This document shows, piece by piece, positions 1 through 10,204 of a stretch of 64,000 nucleotides of DNA. A program made the translations under genes and the position numbers. The DNA lies in NCBI GenBank assembly GCA_949751835.1, contig CATKHK010000020.1, forward strand, positions 1 through 64,000. Reading direction: 5' to 3'. This DNA comes from Blepharisma japonicum (Eukaryota > Ciliophora > Heterotrichea > Heterotrichida > Blepharismidae). Each line of letters starts with the position of its first letter. The stretch's first letter is position 1. Below the pieces are notes generated by a model. That model ran no database searches and was not told the origin of the DNA. It was given only the letters and a program-made list of their open reading frames with translations.

Positions 1-1568
1 GCCAAGATGCTCTAAAAAGAATAAGATCTGCTTATTATTCTGAACCAAGCGCTTTTTCTTGTTTTTATGTTGACGCTGCTTATCTGATTGCTAGTGCTTT
101 GGATTACATGATAAATCGAGGGCATGATTATAGCAGCCCAGACAACCTTATGGCAGCTATAAGAAGTACTCAATTTCATGGCTGTACTGGAAGAGTGGGT
201 ATTGAGAAAGGAAGTAATGACAGAATTGTTGACCGAATGATTATTGAAGGTGTTAAACTTGCTGCAGATGGAAGTACTTCAATTTATACAATTGGCAATT
301 TTCGACCTTTTAGCTCTCAAGTAATCTCTATTATAAATCCTATAATATATGCTGATGGGTCCACACAAAAACCGAGTGAATATAGAAATATAAACTACAG
401 ATGCCCATTTCCTGATAAGAAAATGAAGACTTTTGAAAAAGGAAGAGGGCTTTTATTTGGAATCTGTTTTGCTTCAGCGTTAATTATGATTATTATAACT
501 TTTTATATTTGGAAGAAATGATGAAATATCTCTGTTGACCCATTAAAACAAAAAGAAGAAATATCAATTCAAGACGCCATTGTAGCTGCCAGCATTGGAA
601 TTGAGTTCTTTCAGTATGCGTCAATGGGGCCAGACTTCAAACTTATAAGCCCTTTTTTATCAGAGCTCAGCGGATTATTTTCATTGAACTTGGAAGACGT
701 AATAAAGCTGGAAAACGGAGTCTTTTGGGTTGTAGTTGATGTCGTATACGGAGGAATAGGACTCTGAATTTTACTTTGTATGGTTATTCTGCTACAGCTT
801 GATGAAAAGTTTCCATATGTTTCACTGTTCAGATTTTTGAGATGGCTTTCTGATTTTTTGATGCCTATTTTAGGAAATCTTTGCTTTATTCCATTTATTT
901 CAATTTGCTTAGACATTTTTCAATGCGATACATCAATAGGTGATAATTTTACTGATAGCATCCTGGCAAAAGATTGCTATTATTTCTGCTGAAAAGATGA
1001 GCATTTAGTATATGCAATTATCTCATTTTTTGCATTACTATTTTATGAGCCATTGGCTATTTTCTGCAGGCCCCTTTGGCAAGAATTACAGCCTACATTA
1101 CATGTTAAAACTGTACCTTTGTTTCTGATGGTTAAAACAGTAGTGCAAACCTCACTTATTGTTCTAAATGGAACAGTTAAAAGATCATGCGACATTGCTC
1201 ATGCAGTGATATTTATCATTTTTATGACGTTTTATGCAGTATTTATATTCAAATTTAAGCCCTACAATTATTCAAGATTTAGCTGATGGCAAGGCTTGAG
1301 TGTGATTGGAGTTATTTGGCTTGCATTACTATCATTGCCTGGATATATTACTAATAATCAGAATTTAGCTATTTCATTATTCGCAATCCTACTTTCAGGC
1401 TGGGGTATTATCATATTGTTTGGCTTGTATATCCAAATAAAAAGGCTTCCTTGTATGCTTTACAGAAAAAAAGGGCATGACACAAGTACTTTATTTAAGT
1501 TTGCTTTTACCTTTGGAAAAAGCTCCAAAATTTCTTTAGGAAAATTGCAGCAAACTATAAAAGTATAG
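1..1568 (+). CDS. Receptor-like membrane protein, 3' part (ligand-binding domain plus about 7 TM)
   Basis: The gene enters the window already open (frame beginning at base 3) and runs to a TAG at 1566-1568. It is continuous only if TGA is Trp (for example at 519-524 and 765). The first ~150 residues look like the end of a type I periplasmic-binding-protein fold (ANF-receptor type): an AAYLIASALDYM helix, then FHGCTGRV followed by GSNDR, which matches the usual F-G-TG-V stretch of that fold. About seven hydrophobic segments follow, starting LLFGICFASALIMIIITFYI and ending near GWGIIILFGLYI, then a short basic tail. This is the layout of class C GPCRs, but I see no sequence match to their 7TM domain. 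Many ciliate surface proteins end in similar multi-TM blocks. Ligand and role are unknown, and the N-terminus lies outside the window. Confidence 0.75.
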
Positions 1569-1619
1569 TAACTTCTTAATAAAAATAATAGTAGAAAACT
1601 ATTTTAAAATTTCAATAAA

Positions 1620-2780
1620 AAACATTTTTTAATTTTCACATGAAACTTTTTTCTTTAATTCTCATTAGGTAGGTCATAATTTATAATAGGATTTTACCTC
1701 CCCCTTTTAATTGTTCTTTCTAGATTTTTAATCTTTTTCAAATCAGGCTCATTATATTTCATAAAATAATCAATGAGAGGGATTGAATCAATGCTTTAGA
1801 GCTTTTTAAAAGTTAATTTCTTAATAAATCTTTATCTCTCTTTTCAAAATTATTATTTATACTGTTCTTTCAACTTCTTTTATTCTATTTAATTTAAATC
1901 CGAGAAAAATTAACTTAAAAGATGATATTTTAATAAGAATGCGTAATATAGATATAGGATCATTTGGAAGCATTGCAATTTTCTAATTACTTTTCTTAAA
2001 ATTATTTCTAATTTTCCTTTAAATCCGCTCAAAGAACTTTATCTAAAAGATTGCTCATCTTTAAATATTTCCACGATACAAATTTCAATCAATATTTTTA
2101 ATATTTATAGTTAAAATTATCTTGATTTGAACATCTTTTAATCCAATTTAAACGAGATCGAAATTTTGGCAATCTAATTTTATATTGTTCAATTGATTAA
2201 TCGTTGATAAAAATCTGGTTTTAATAATATTCCTGAATCTTAATAGCTTTTGACTAGGTTTGCAAATTTTATGCCATTTTTTCTTATTATTGTAATTGTT
2301 TTTGCTCTTGATAAAGTCATAACTGGAATCATTTTAATTGAATTTCACAACTTTTGAGAATCGCCTAGTCGTTATCTATAATTACGCCATTAGCAAATGC
2401 TCTTATAAATAAGCTATGACCATTTTCAAAATTTTCAAACAAGTCATTAACATAAATATAAAATAATGCAGGAACTAAAGGTAATTCTTGTTTAACCAAT
2501 CTGTTTATATTTATTGCATTCTAGAATCTAGAATATATAGAGTTTATCTCATATTAATGAATTTAATGCTAATTAGTTCCTTTGGTAAATTATAATTTTT
2601 TGAATTAAAATTTTGCAATCAACAAAATCATAAGCTTTCTTGAAATCAATAAAAAACAGAAATAAATTGCTAGATTTATTATCTGACTTTTTCTCGATAC
2701 ATCCAAATTGATAAGCTTTTAATTATTGGTGTAAGCTATTTTCTATAATGACTTAAATTTCTAGATTCCAGTAATAAAAT
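1620..2780 (-). mobile_element. Decayed LINE (non-LTR) reverse transcriptase fragment
   Basis: Read on the minus strand, this gene-free stretch keeps pieces of a non-LTR reverse transcriptase in the expected order. A YQFGC piece near 2700 is followed by FIDFKKAYDFVD at 2618-2653, the RT motif A region. Next come RLVKQELPLVPALF and FYIYVNDLF at about 2438-2506, matching the LINE motif B stretch usually written RQGCPLSP-LF-IYINDL. AFANGVII at about 2378-2401 stands where FADD is expected, so the catalytic aspartates are gone. MLPNDPISIL near 1944-1973 resembles the C-terminal part after RT. TAA/TAG stops and frame changes separate the pieces. No endonuclease domain, poly-A tail or target-site duplication was seen, so the ends are approximate. 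Confidence 0.7.
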
Positions 2781-2904
2781 AAACCCAAAAATTTTTTAAT
2801 TAGCTTTGTGCGTTGTCTTTTAATGCAGTTCTAAGTCTTAAATCAAATCATGCTGAGAATAGTCCCTATATTATCTAACATATCTAGAAAAATTGCAAAC
2901 AAAA

Positions 2905-3534
2905 ATGTTTGCAAGTCTTTCACATAGAGTTGCTTATAAAAGAATCAGCTTAGCACGGCACTTTTCTAACGAAGATATGTTTAGAGATAATGAAGGCAGA
3001 TGGAAGACTAAATGGAATCCTGAGAAGAGTATGTCTTACCATGAAAATCCGATGTACAAAGACTTGCCTAAATATAAAACTATGCTTGATCCCCAAATAA
3101 AGCCAACCAAAGAAAATATGCATGAGTATGAACTCCCAGCAGATATGGAAAGGCCTAAAGGGATTCTCCAAATCTGAGCTATGAATGACGATTTCTTCTC
3201 TGTCAATCAAGTATGAATTAAAGGCCCGATATGTGTATTTCCAGAAGCAGTTTTCCAGTGGCATGTTGATAAACCTAAGAACCTTCAAGAGCATCATCTC
3301 GAAATAGCTAAATTTATAAGGCCAAAAATTGAGTACATTGTGATTGGAACAGGCAAAATTGGTAAAAATCCAATAAATAACTATATCAAAAACCGCTTTA
3401 GGGCCCATGGTATTAACATTGACTACTGTGCAACAGTAATTTTTATTTAGTTTGAAGCATGTGGAACTTTTAATTTATGTGCTGATGATAGAAGAAGAGT
3501 TTGTGCATTTCTATTCCCAATAAACACAGAATAG
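2905..3534 (+). CDS. NDUFAF3: NDUFAF3-type (DUF498/Mth938) mitochondrial complex I assembly factor
   Basis: A 204-residue protein made from two exons with a 15-nt intron at 3436-3450. The ATG at 2905 gives a basic, Ser-rich start (MFASLSHRVAYKRISLARHF) that looks like a mitochondrial presequence. The C-terminal half has the Mth938/DUF498 pattern: YIVIGTGKIG, then a GINIDYCAT stretch, then after the intron FEACGTFNLCADDRRRV and an AFLFP ending. In other eukaryotes this fold is NDUFAF3, which works with NDUFAF4 in building the membrane arm of respiratory complex I. Two TGA codons (3175 and 3218) are read as Trp. The domain match is strong; the organelle is inferred from the presequence and the family. 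Confidence 0.85.
3436..3450 (+). other. 15-nt spliceosomal intron
   Basis: GTAATTTTTATTTAG. Removing it restores the conserved CAT-FEACGTFN reading of the NDUFAF3-type gene. Its own TAG would otherwise be an in-frame stop. Confidence 0.9.
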
Positions 3535-3568
3535 TTATTAATCATTTTATTTAATATTAACTAAAAAG

Positions 3569-4096
3569 ATGGAATACACCAATTTTTTAGATGAATTTTT
3601 GATAAGTTCCTTAGTGAATGCAGTGATATTCGAAAGTGGACTCTTAGCTTTATTAGGAATAGTCATTACAATTGCAATCTCTTTTTTTGACATCGCTTAT
3701 TCCCTTCCAGTTGATTTTTATATCTTTGCATTTGGCTTTACAGGGGTTATCGGAATAATAAATGTATGCAGACCAAGAAAACTTTTCACTTACACACATA
3801 TAGCTGCAATAACAATTCTGATCTTTATGAATATTCTACTTGTCTCTGGCTCATCATTTTATACAATCTTGGGATATTACTATTTGCTAAATCTGAATTG
3901 TGAGCCGACATTTAATGGAGAATGCGTATGGGATAATGGCATTTCTGAATATATACAGAAGACATTTGGGTCAGTTTATGCTGCTTCATTGTTATTGACA
4001 TCAATTTGTATGGTATCACTTAATCATGCTAAAACTCTGAAAGAAAAAATAGAAAGCATACAGCAGAATTCAAGACTTCTTCCTAGTGACCAATAA
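3569..4096 (+). CDS. Small multi-pass membrane protein, unknown function
   Basis: 175 residues, ATG at 3569 and stop TAA at 4094-4096, 34 bp after the preceding gene. Four hydrophobic segments are visible: about residues 20-40, 48-68, 75-98 and 133-152. A loop between the third and fourth holds two cysteines (LNCEPTFNGEC), and the tail is polar. The two loop cysteines and four segments are reminiscent of tetraspan proteins, but no CCG motif of tetraspanins is present. I do not recognise the family. The 34-bp upstream gap leaves little room for a promoter, as is common in this window. Confidence 0.75.
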   Translation: MEYTNFLDEFLISSLVNAVIFESGLLALLGIVITIAISFFDIAYSLPVDFYIFAFGFTGVIGIINVCRPRKLFTYTHIAAITILIFMNILLVSGSSFYTILGYYYLLNLNCEPTFNGECVWDNGISEYIQKTFGSVYAASLLLTSICMVSLNHAKTLKEKIESIQQNSRLLPSDQ

Positions 4097-4171
4097 TCAT
4101 AAATTATCTATTACTTTAATTAACTTGAGGAATTCTCTATTATATAGTTATACTCTTTAATTAACAATAAA

Positions 4172-5809
4172 ATGGAAAGTGATTTAAACTCAATTTTGGA
4201 AGATGCCGAAAGGATAAAATCATTATCAGGTGAAAGGCTTAGGACGCTTGCTCATTCCCCAGACAAAGCTTATGATAACCGAGACAGCCTACTTAGGCAA
4301 TGTCGAGATACCATCGAAGTCCTAACAGCTGATATAGAAGAAGAAAAAAGGCAAAGAAAACAAGCAGAACTCATAGCAAAAGAATTAGAATTCAAAAACA
4401 GAAGTCTAGAGAATAAAGCAAGAATACTTGAAGAAAAAATTGAAGGTTTGAATGATGATATTGATTCTCTTGCAGACTCAAATACTTATTTGCAAGGAGA
4501 GCTCAATAAAAATCAAATTGAAAATATAGATTCCTCAGAACAGATCTTAGGTGATCAATTAAAAGAAGCAAGAGAAAAAATTATTAAGCTTGAAAGCAGT
4601 TTAACAATCTTCCAATCAGAAAATTCCAAGCTGAAAACTCAATGCGAAGCAAACAAAAGTATGATTTCGCGACTGGAATCTGAAGTATATGGCTATAAAA
4701 TTTCCCAAGAAGAATTAGAAGCAAATGCAAAAAAATTGCAGACAATGGAAACAGAGCTTGAAGATCTTTATGAGAAAAAGCATCAAGATCTGAAAAGCGA
4801 TTATGATAAAAAACACAAAGAAATGAGAACAAACATTGAAGAACTAAGAAAAGAGAAAGAAATGTATATGGCTCTTTATAAAGAAGCTACTGAAGAAAAT
4901 AGCCAAATCAGAAACGAAAATAAATTCCTTCAAAACATGCTGGAACGCAAACAACAGCAGCTAGAAAAACACTCACAGGAAACCTTAGAAACAATCCAAG
5001 AAATGATAGGAAGAAAATCTGATGTAAATATTTCAGAAAGGCTTAAAGAACTCGAAGAAGAAAACACTATACTGAAAGAGGAACTAAATTATATGCATGA
5101 CCAAATAGATTTAAAAGAAAAAAATAAGCTTAAAGAAGATGAAAGCGAGTGAAATATTAGCCAAGAACTCTCAAGAGTACTAGAAAAAGAAAACGAGACA
5201 CAGCAAGAAGTTCAGAGGCTGAATCAAAAGATTGAAACTCTTGAAATCACACTAAAAGGAGAAAGAAATGAAAAGAAAATGATGTCAAGCAGTATCGAAA
5301 GGATGCAGAAAGTGATTGACGCTCAAAATGAAGAGCTAAAAGGAAATGTTTCTCTTGATGTGTCAATTCAAAGACAAATGGAAATCTTAAAATCGAAATA
5401 TCAAGCTGAGTTGCGTGCTGAAATGGAGAAAAGATTAAAAGACAAGCAGGATTATAAAAAGCTACTAATTCAAGACAAAGAAGCTTTTAACCGAAAAATC
5501 GATTTAATGCAAAGCAAAATAAAGGCTCTTGAAGAAGAAAACCAAAACTACTCAGAACAAATCAGTGAGCTTAAATCAAATAAATTCCTTGAAATCTCAA
5601 AAGAAAATGACGAGCTTAACGAAATCAGGCTAAATTTAAGCACAGAAAGAGAAAAACGAATTATTGCAGAAAGATCAGCAAAGGTAACTTATAAGTAGAA
5701 AATCAAAGAACGCTTAAGCGGAGTTGGAAAAGGTGTAAAAGCCCTCGAGGAAGAAATTTTGAGCATGGAAACAAGAGTTCAGAGGACAAGAAATGAGGCG
5801 CGCTATTAA
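4172..5809 (+). CDS. Long coiled-coil protein
   Basis: 540 residues from two exons. The ATG is at 4172, the TGA at 5150-5152 is Trp, a 15-nt intron lies at 5684-5698, and the stop is TAA at 5807-5809. Nearly the whole chain after residue ~35 is charged heptad-type helix rich in Glu, Lys, Leu and Gln, for example ADIEEEKRQRKQAELIAKEL. The short N-terminus (residues 1-45) has a Ser/Arg patch that could be regulatory. No catalytic motif is visible. The layout suits a structural protein of the cytoskeleton, basal body or Golgi, but coiled coils resemble one another by composition, so no orthologue is named. Confidence 0.85.
5684..5698 (+). other. 15-nt spliceosomal intron
   Basis: GTAACTTATAAGTAG. 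It joins AERSAK to KIKERLSG and lets the coiled coil run 37 more residues to TAA at 5807. Confidence 0.85.
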
Positions 5810-6236
5810 AGAAAATTACTGTCATTTATAATACATAATCCATTAAATGGAATCTAATTTTATTTTTCTAAAGCTTCAAGACAATAAAGTGCAAAGTTAA
5901 AAAAATTGAATGAGGAATAAATATTAATAAATTAAGAAAATACTTTATAAAATAACAGAGAAATAGAAGCTATTTTCTTGGATCTAAGCCTTTCACCTGA
6001 AAAGGATCTTATCCTTTCAATGTCTCTTCCAAATTGAGTTTAAATCACTTTGTAGCTTATTTTTATTAAAGATTATAACTAATATAACAGAGAATTTGAT
6101 AAATTAATTAAATAATAAATAACTATTTATTGTCACTAGGAAAAAGTCTTGAATTCTAATTCACATAGGAATCTATCACAAATTCCATTTTTTGGTTTAA
6201 TTAAGTTATTAAATATCTATTTAAATTACTTACTAT
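5810..6236. other. Intergenic region, nothing recognised
   Basis: Very AT-rich spacer between two plus-strand genes. No ORF with TGA read as Trp, no RNA gene and no repeat was seen. It presumably holds the 3' end signal of the coiled-coil gene and the promoter of the F-box gene. Confidence 0.5.
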
Positions 6237-7619
6237 ATGGAATCAGCGATAGATACAACCACCAAGCTCTCAGAGTTGTCTTTTAATATATTGGGTATCA
6301 TATTGGAATTTTTAAATTACAGAGAAATCTGTGTATTTGGAGTAACTTGTAAGCGTTTTAAATTGGCTTCAGAGATGGATATTCTTTGGAGCCAAAGTCT
6401 TGATACAGGGGATACTGGAAAAGAAAAGAAGAGGATTTTCCTATCGAGAGGGAATATAACCCAAAACATATTTAATGGATCTTATCAGACATATCTTTTT
6501 GAAGGACATTCCAAAACGATAACCCGGATTACGACTAAAGAAAATTTGATTTTAAGCGCTTCTGCTGATGGAAGTGCCAGGGTGTGGGATACAGCTAAAA
6601 TGACATCAAGAGTTTTGGCTGGGCACTCAGATGCAGTCATATCTGCAAAGTTTTGCGGTGAAAAAATTGTGACTGCTTCAACTGATAAAACTGTGAGAAT
6701 TTGGACAGAAGAGGAGGAACCAAAAATCCTTAGAGGTCACATGCAAGGAATTTCTGCCCTTCAAAAAATTGACGAGGACAGAGTGATTACTGGGTCATAT
6801 GATAAAACAGTAAAAATTTGGAACGTAAATAAAGGAAAATGCGTATCCACATATGGCGACCACTCTACTGCAGTATATAAGATTTTCACTGAAGACAATC
6901 TTTTTGCTTCTTGTGCTCACCAAGATAGCAAAGCTTATGTCAGAGATATGGCTCTAGGAGAAATAGTGCAAGTATTTGGCAAGTAATTACTATATAGAAA
7001 ATCTCAGCCTCAAGCCCAAAGATGGGGTCCTCCTCAGAACGAAATCAGATCCCTATACCTCGCAGCTCCTCTCTTTTTTACAGGAGAGATTAATAAAATC
7101 AGAGTATGAGATATTAGATCCCCAGTTCAGGCTGGAGAAACTCAAGTAACCACCCCTATAAAGAACATGAGCGTAAAAGAACAAAATACCAATGGTATAT
7201 TTAAAATGATTTACTCTCAGTTCTCCAACCTTATGCTTGTAGGCTGCATGGGACTTTTAGGCCTATATGCATTTGATATGAGGTCATATAAAAAGAGCTT
7301 CTACGTTCCTTCTCACGATTACCCCATTTTGGCTTTTGACTCTGGAGAAAGAGTGCTGAATAACATTGCAGTAACCTCAGGAACGACGACTAATTATAGA
7401 TATGAGCTCTCAGTCCATGATTTATCAAGCCCTCAAGAAATCTGCACCAAATTTGTCCCAGGCCATAAAGCTGTAATCACTTCTATCTGTGTAGGTGAAG
7501 ACATCATCATTAGCGGCTCTAAAAACGGAAGCTTGCGAGGGCTGTGCTTCAGAAGAAATAGAGACTCGCTCAGAAGAGCGAATTCTGGGAACAGTTTCAG
7601 AATTAGAAGTGTTAATTAA
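6237..7619 (+). CDS. F-box and WD40-repeat protein
   Basis: 455 residues from two exons with a 15-nt intron at 6983-6997; the TGA at 7108-7110 is Trp inside INKIRVWDIR. Residues ~13-55 resemble an F-box (LSFNILGIILEFLNYREICV, then a Cys-Lys-Arg-Phe stretch). From residue ~80 come WD40 repeats: FEGHSKTITRI with SADGSARVWD, LAGHSDAVISA with STDKTVRIW, LRGHMQGISAL with SYDKTVKIWN, and later weaker blades ending near PGHKAVITSI. F-box/WD40 proteins are substrate adaptors of SCF ubiquitin ligases (Skp1 binds the F-box, the propeller binds the target). The target is not predictable. Its stop lies 5 nt from the stop of the opposing phosphatase gene, so the 3' UTRs must overlap. Confidence 0.88.
6983..6997 (+). 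other. 15-nt spliceosomal intron
   Basis: GTAATTACTATATAG. Splicing splits a Lys codon and continues into KKSQPQAQRW and further WD40 blades, instead of ending at the TAA just inside the intron. Confidence 0.88.
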
Positions 7620-7624
7620 TCTAT

Positions 7625-8305
7625 TTATAAGCAAATAGGCTTTTGTAAATTTTTCGGTAAATGAGACACGTCAAATTCTTTGATAATCGTGAATTCATCG
7701 TCTTTTAGATAGGCGGCTGAAATTAGTGTATAGTTTGAATGGAAATTGGAGACGTCGCCTCCCATTATTCTTGTCATTATTTTTAAAGGCAAATTGTGGG
7801 TACAAATTATAATGACATTTTCAGCAATACTTTTCAGATATTGAGGAAAAACTGAGCCAATTCTTATTTCAGACTCTTCTTCAGTTTCTGTGTATTTTGG
7901 CCTTGTGATGTGACTGTTTTCTATTAGTGTGACGTGGCCTAATTTTTCTTGTATCATTTCTGGGTCGTTTTTCAGATGTGAGTTATCAAAAGGGTTATAG
8001 TTTCAGTAAGGAATTTGGTAGCATTCTCCAAAGCCTTCTTCAATGTAAATAGGGAGGTTAAGAGGAGTAGCAAGCTTAGAAGCTGTTTCCAGGCATCGGA
8101 TAAGTGGAGAACTCACAAGATGGATTGAGCAATTTTCTGGGATAAGTTTAATAATAGCTTCTGCTGCTAATTCAGATTGGTCTAATCCAATTCTTGTTAA
8201 AGGGGCATCACTATCACAAGAGAACTCAACTCGTCGAGGAACTGGAGCTTCATCACTTCTTTCGCCATGTCTCAGCAAAATAATGAGCCTTTTCCCTTCT
8301 TCCAT
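7625..8305 (-). CDS. Histidine phosphatase superfamily protein (phosphoglycerate-mutase-like)
   Basis: 226 residues, uninterrupted except for a TGA (8000-8002) read as Trp. The catalytic histidine motif is at the N-terminus, LLRHGERSD (residues ~9-17). Later family marks are SSPLIRCLETA, with the second arginine, and ICTHNLPL, with the second histidine. These belong to branch 1 of the superfamily (PGAM/UBASH3/TFC type), where the first His becomes a phospho-enzyme intermediate. The RHGE and late CTHN pattern suits a phosphatase rather than a glycolytic mutase, but the substrate is not visible. It lies 77 bp downstream of the CSPP1-like gene on the same strand and converges with the F-box gene. 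Confidence 0.85.
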
Positions 8306-8382
8306 ATCAGCAGTTACCAGATTATTAAAAAAATGAAAAAATTAATTGGTCTAATAGATTACAGACTTAAAATATTATGAGG

Positions 8383-9954
8383 TTAAAGCTCTTTGAAGTC
8401 TGATCTTGAGTTAATTTCTCTTTCATTGGATTCGGAAAAGCTATCAACTATTGGTTGCGACTCAATCGGTGAAGGTGCAAGAGTGTAATTTATTAGTTGG
8501 TCCAGATTTTCAAGCTGACTTTTGACTTCTGCAGATTTTATATATGAGTAATCGTTCTTTACTAAAGGCTTAGATATCTGATATCCTGACATATTCCTTT
8601 TGACTGATACTGGAGCTGAGTTGTTTTGAAAAGGAATAAATTCACTATTAGAGCTAATATGATGAGAATTTGAGGGCGCAAAATTGGATCTAGTCTCAAG
8701 AATTGGCTGGCTGTAATAGTAAGGCTTGAAAGATTGAGCTATAGAAAACTGATTTTTCTGAGCAGTCACCAGTGATCTTTGACGGAGTTCTTCTTTCAAT
8801 TGGTCTAGCTCATTTAAAGCGTCATTTCTTTCTACATTTGATTTGCTGGCCTCATTCTTCAATTTCTCTATAATATCTTTAAGGGCTGAATGCTGTCCTA
8901 TCAGTTCTCCTCTAGATTGTCATACATCAAGCTCTCTTTGTCTTGGCTTGGGCTCATTTTTAATCTCCTTTGGAGGATCTGGCTGTGTTACTACAGGTTG
9001 AGCGATCTCAGGTTTTTTCGCAGCCTGGAATGCTACCTGAGATGTGCGCTCACTTTTCTCAGAAGAGGTAACTACTTCTCCTCGTTCATATCTTATCTCA
9101 GACTTGAATTTCTTTTCTAGTTCTTTTTGTTCCCTCATTAATTTTGCTTCTTCAATTTTTTCTTCTAATAATTTCTTAGCTTTATCCTCTTCAGCCTTCT
9201 TTTTCTTTTCAACCATTTGATCATTTAATGCCTTTCTTCAGTCATCTTTTAAGGTTTCTCTTTTGTCTTGATATGAGCTACTTTCATATTGTTTTTCGAA
9301 TTTTACAGTTCCTGCAGGATCTCCTTTGTTGTTGGTAAATCCTGCTGGCCTTTTAGTTACAATTCGCCCTTGGCTGTCTCGCATCGGTGCTCCAGCTCCT
9401 GGCTTCCCAAAAGGAAAATATTCTTCTGATGTTTCTTGCTTGGGTTCAGGCTTTTTTGAAAGCTGATATTGGATTGGCTGTGAGAAATTTTGATATGAAA
9501 TATTTCCATTTTGATATTGCATCCCTTCTGCATTGGAAGAGTAACCGTTAGGCTGGTATCCGGATTCTTGGGATCCAAACTGCTTTGGATACTGATTTTC
9601 GTCCCTTCTGAATGCTGTAGAGTCCTGGACAGGGTATGGCCTTGCTTCTCTATTTTGAGTATTCGGTATATATGAATCTTCTTTTTCCAAGACTCTTCCT
9701 CTCCTGCTGATCTTGTCTCTATCCTGCGATGCTTTTTGTATTTCTTTTCGGTAATCTTCTGCCAGTTGGGCTCTTCTGGAGTCATATTCGCCTCTGGGGT
9801 TTGTAAAAAAATTCGATTGTTCTTCATTTTGCTGTTGAGCTTTGGAGTAAGGGTCTTGAGAATTGCTTTGGTAGGGCAGAGATTGTGAGTATTGAGGGTT
9901 ATTTGGCCTGTTTAGATACCTTGCTACTGGTTCAAGTGAGTATAATAAACTCAT
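8383..9954 (-). CDS. CSPP1-like centrosome/cilium protein (tentative)
   Basis: 523 residues; TGA codons at 9238-9240 and 8920-8922 are Trp. The N-terminal third is Gln/Asn/Tyr/Pro-rich and disordered-looking. Residues ~185-205 contain FGKPGAGAPMRDSQGRIVTK, a glycine-rich motif similar to repeats in CSPP1, a spindle-pole and ciliary microtubule protein. A charged helix follows (residues ~245-290, Lys/Glu/Ala-rich), then a short coiled coil near residue 350-385 and a Ser-rich tail. The CSPP1 link rests on one motif plus overall layout and should be treated as a suggestion. The neighbouring divergent gene, 250 bp away, is the cilium gene CFAP36, so a shared bidirectional promoter for cilium genes is possible. 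Confidence 0.65.
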
Positions 9955-10204
9955 ACTTTTTTTGAAATAATGCTAACTCCTGGATATATCAAAACTATAA
10001 TTTAAATTTAATTAAATTTTGTATTTATATCTACTAATGTAATAAAATACCCAATTATTCTTTAAATTTATAATTCTTTTACCTTAAAAAGATATTTAAA
10101 AACTCTTTATCAGCTTAAGCATAGAAAAATAGTGAATAATGCTAATTTGAATATTCGCCAATTAATAGCAAATCCAAATCAACATTAACTTAGATAAAGA
10201 ATAA

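Noticed and set aside
2950-3408. 152-codon minus-strand frame over the NDUFAF3-type gene
   Set aside because: The plus strand has a clear conserved domain and intron there; the reverse frame has no family resemblance.
9357-9827. 156-codon alternative minus-strand frame
   Set aside because: Overlaps the CSPP1-like gene in another frame; no motif and the neighbouring frame is continuous over 523 codons.
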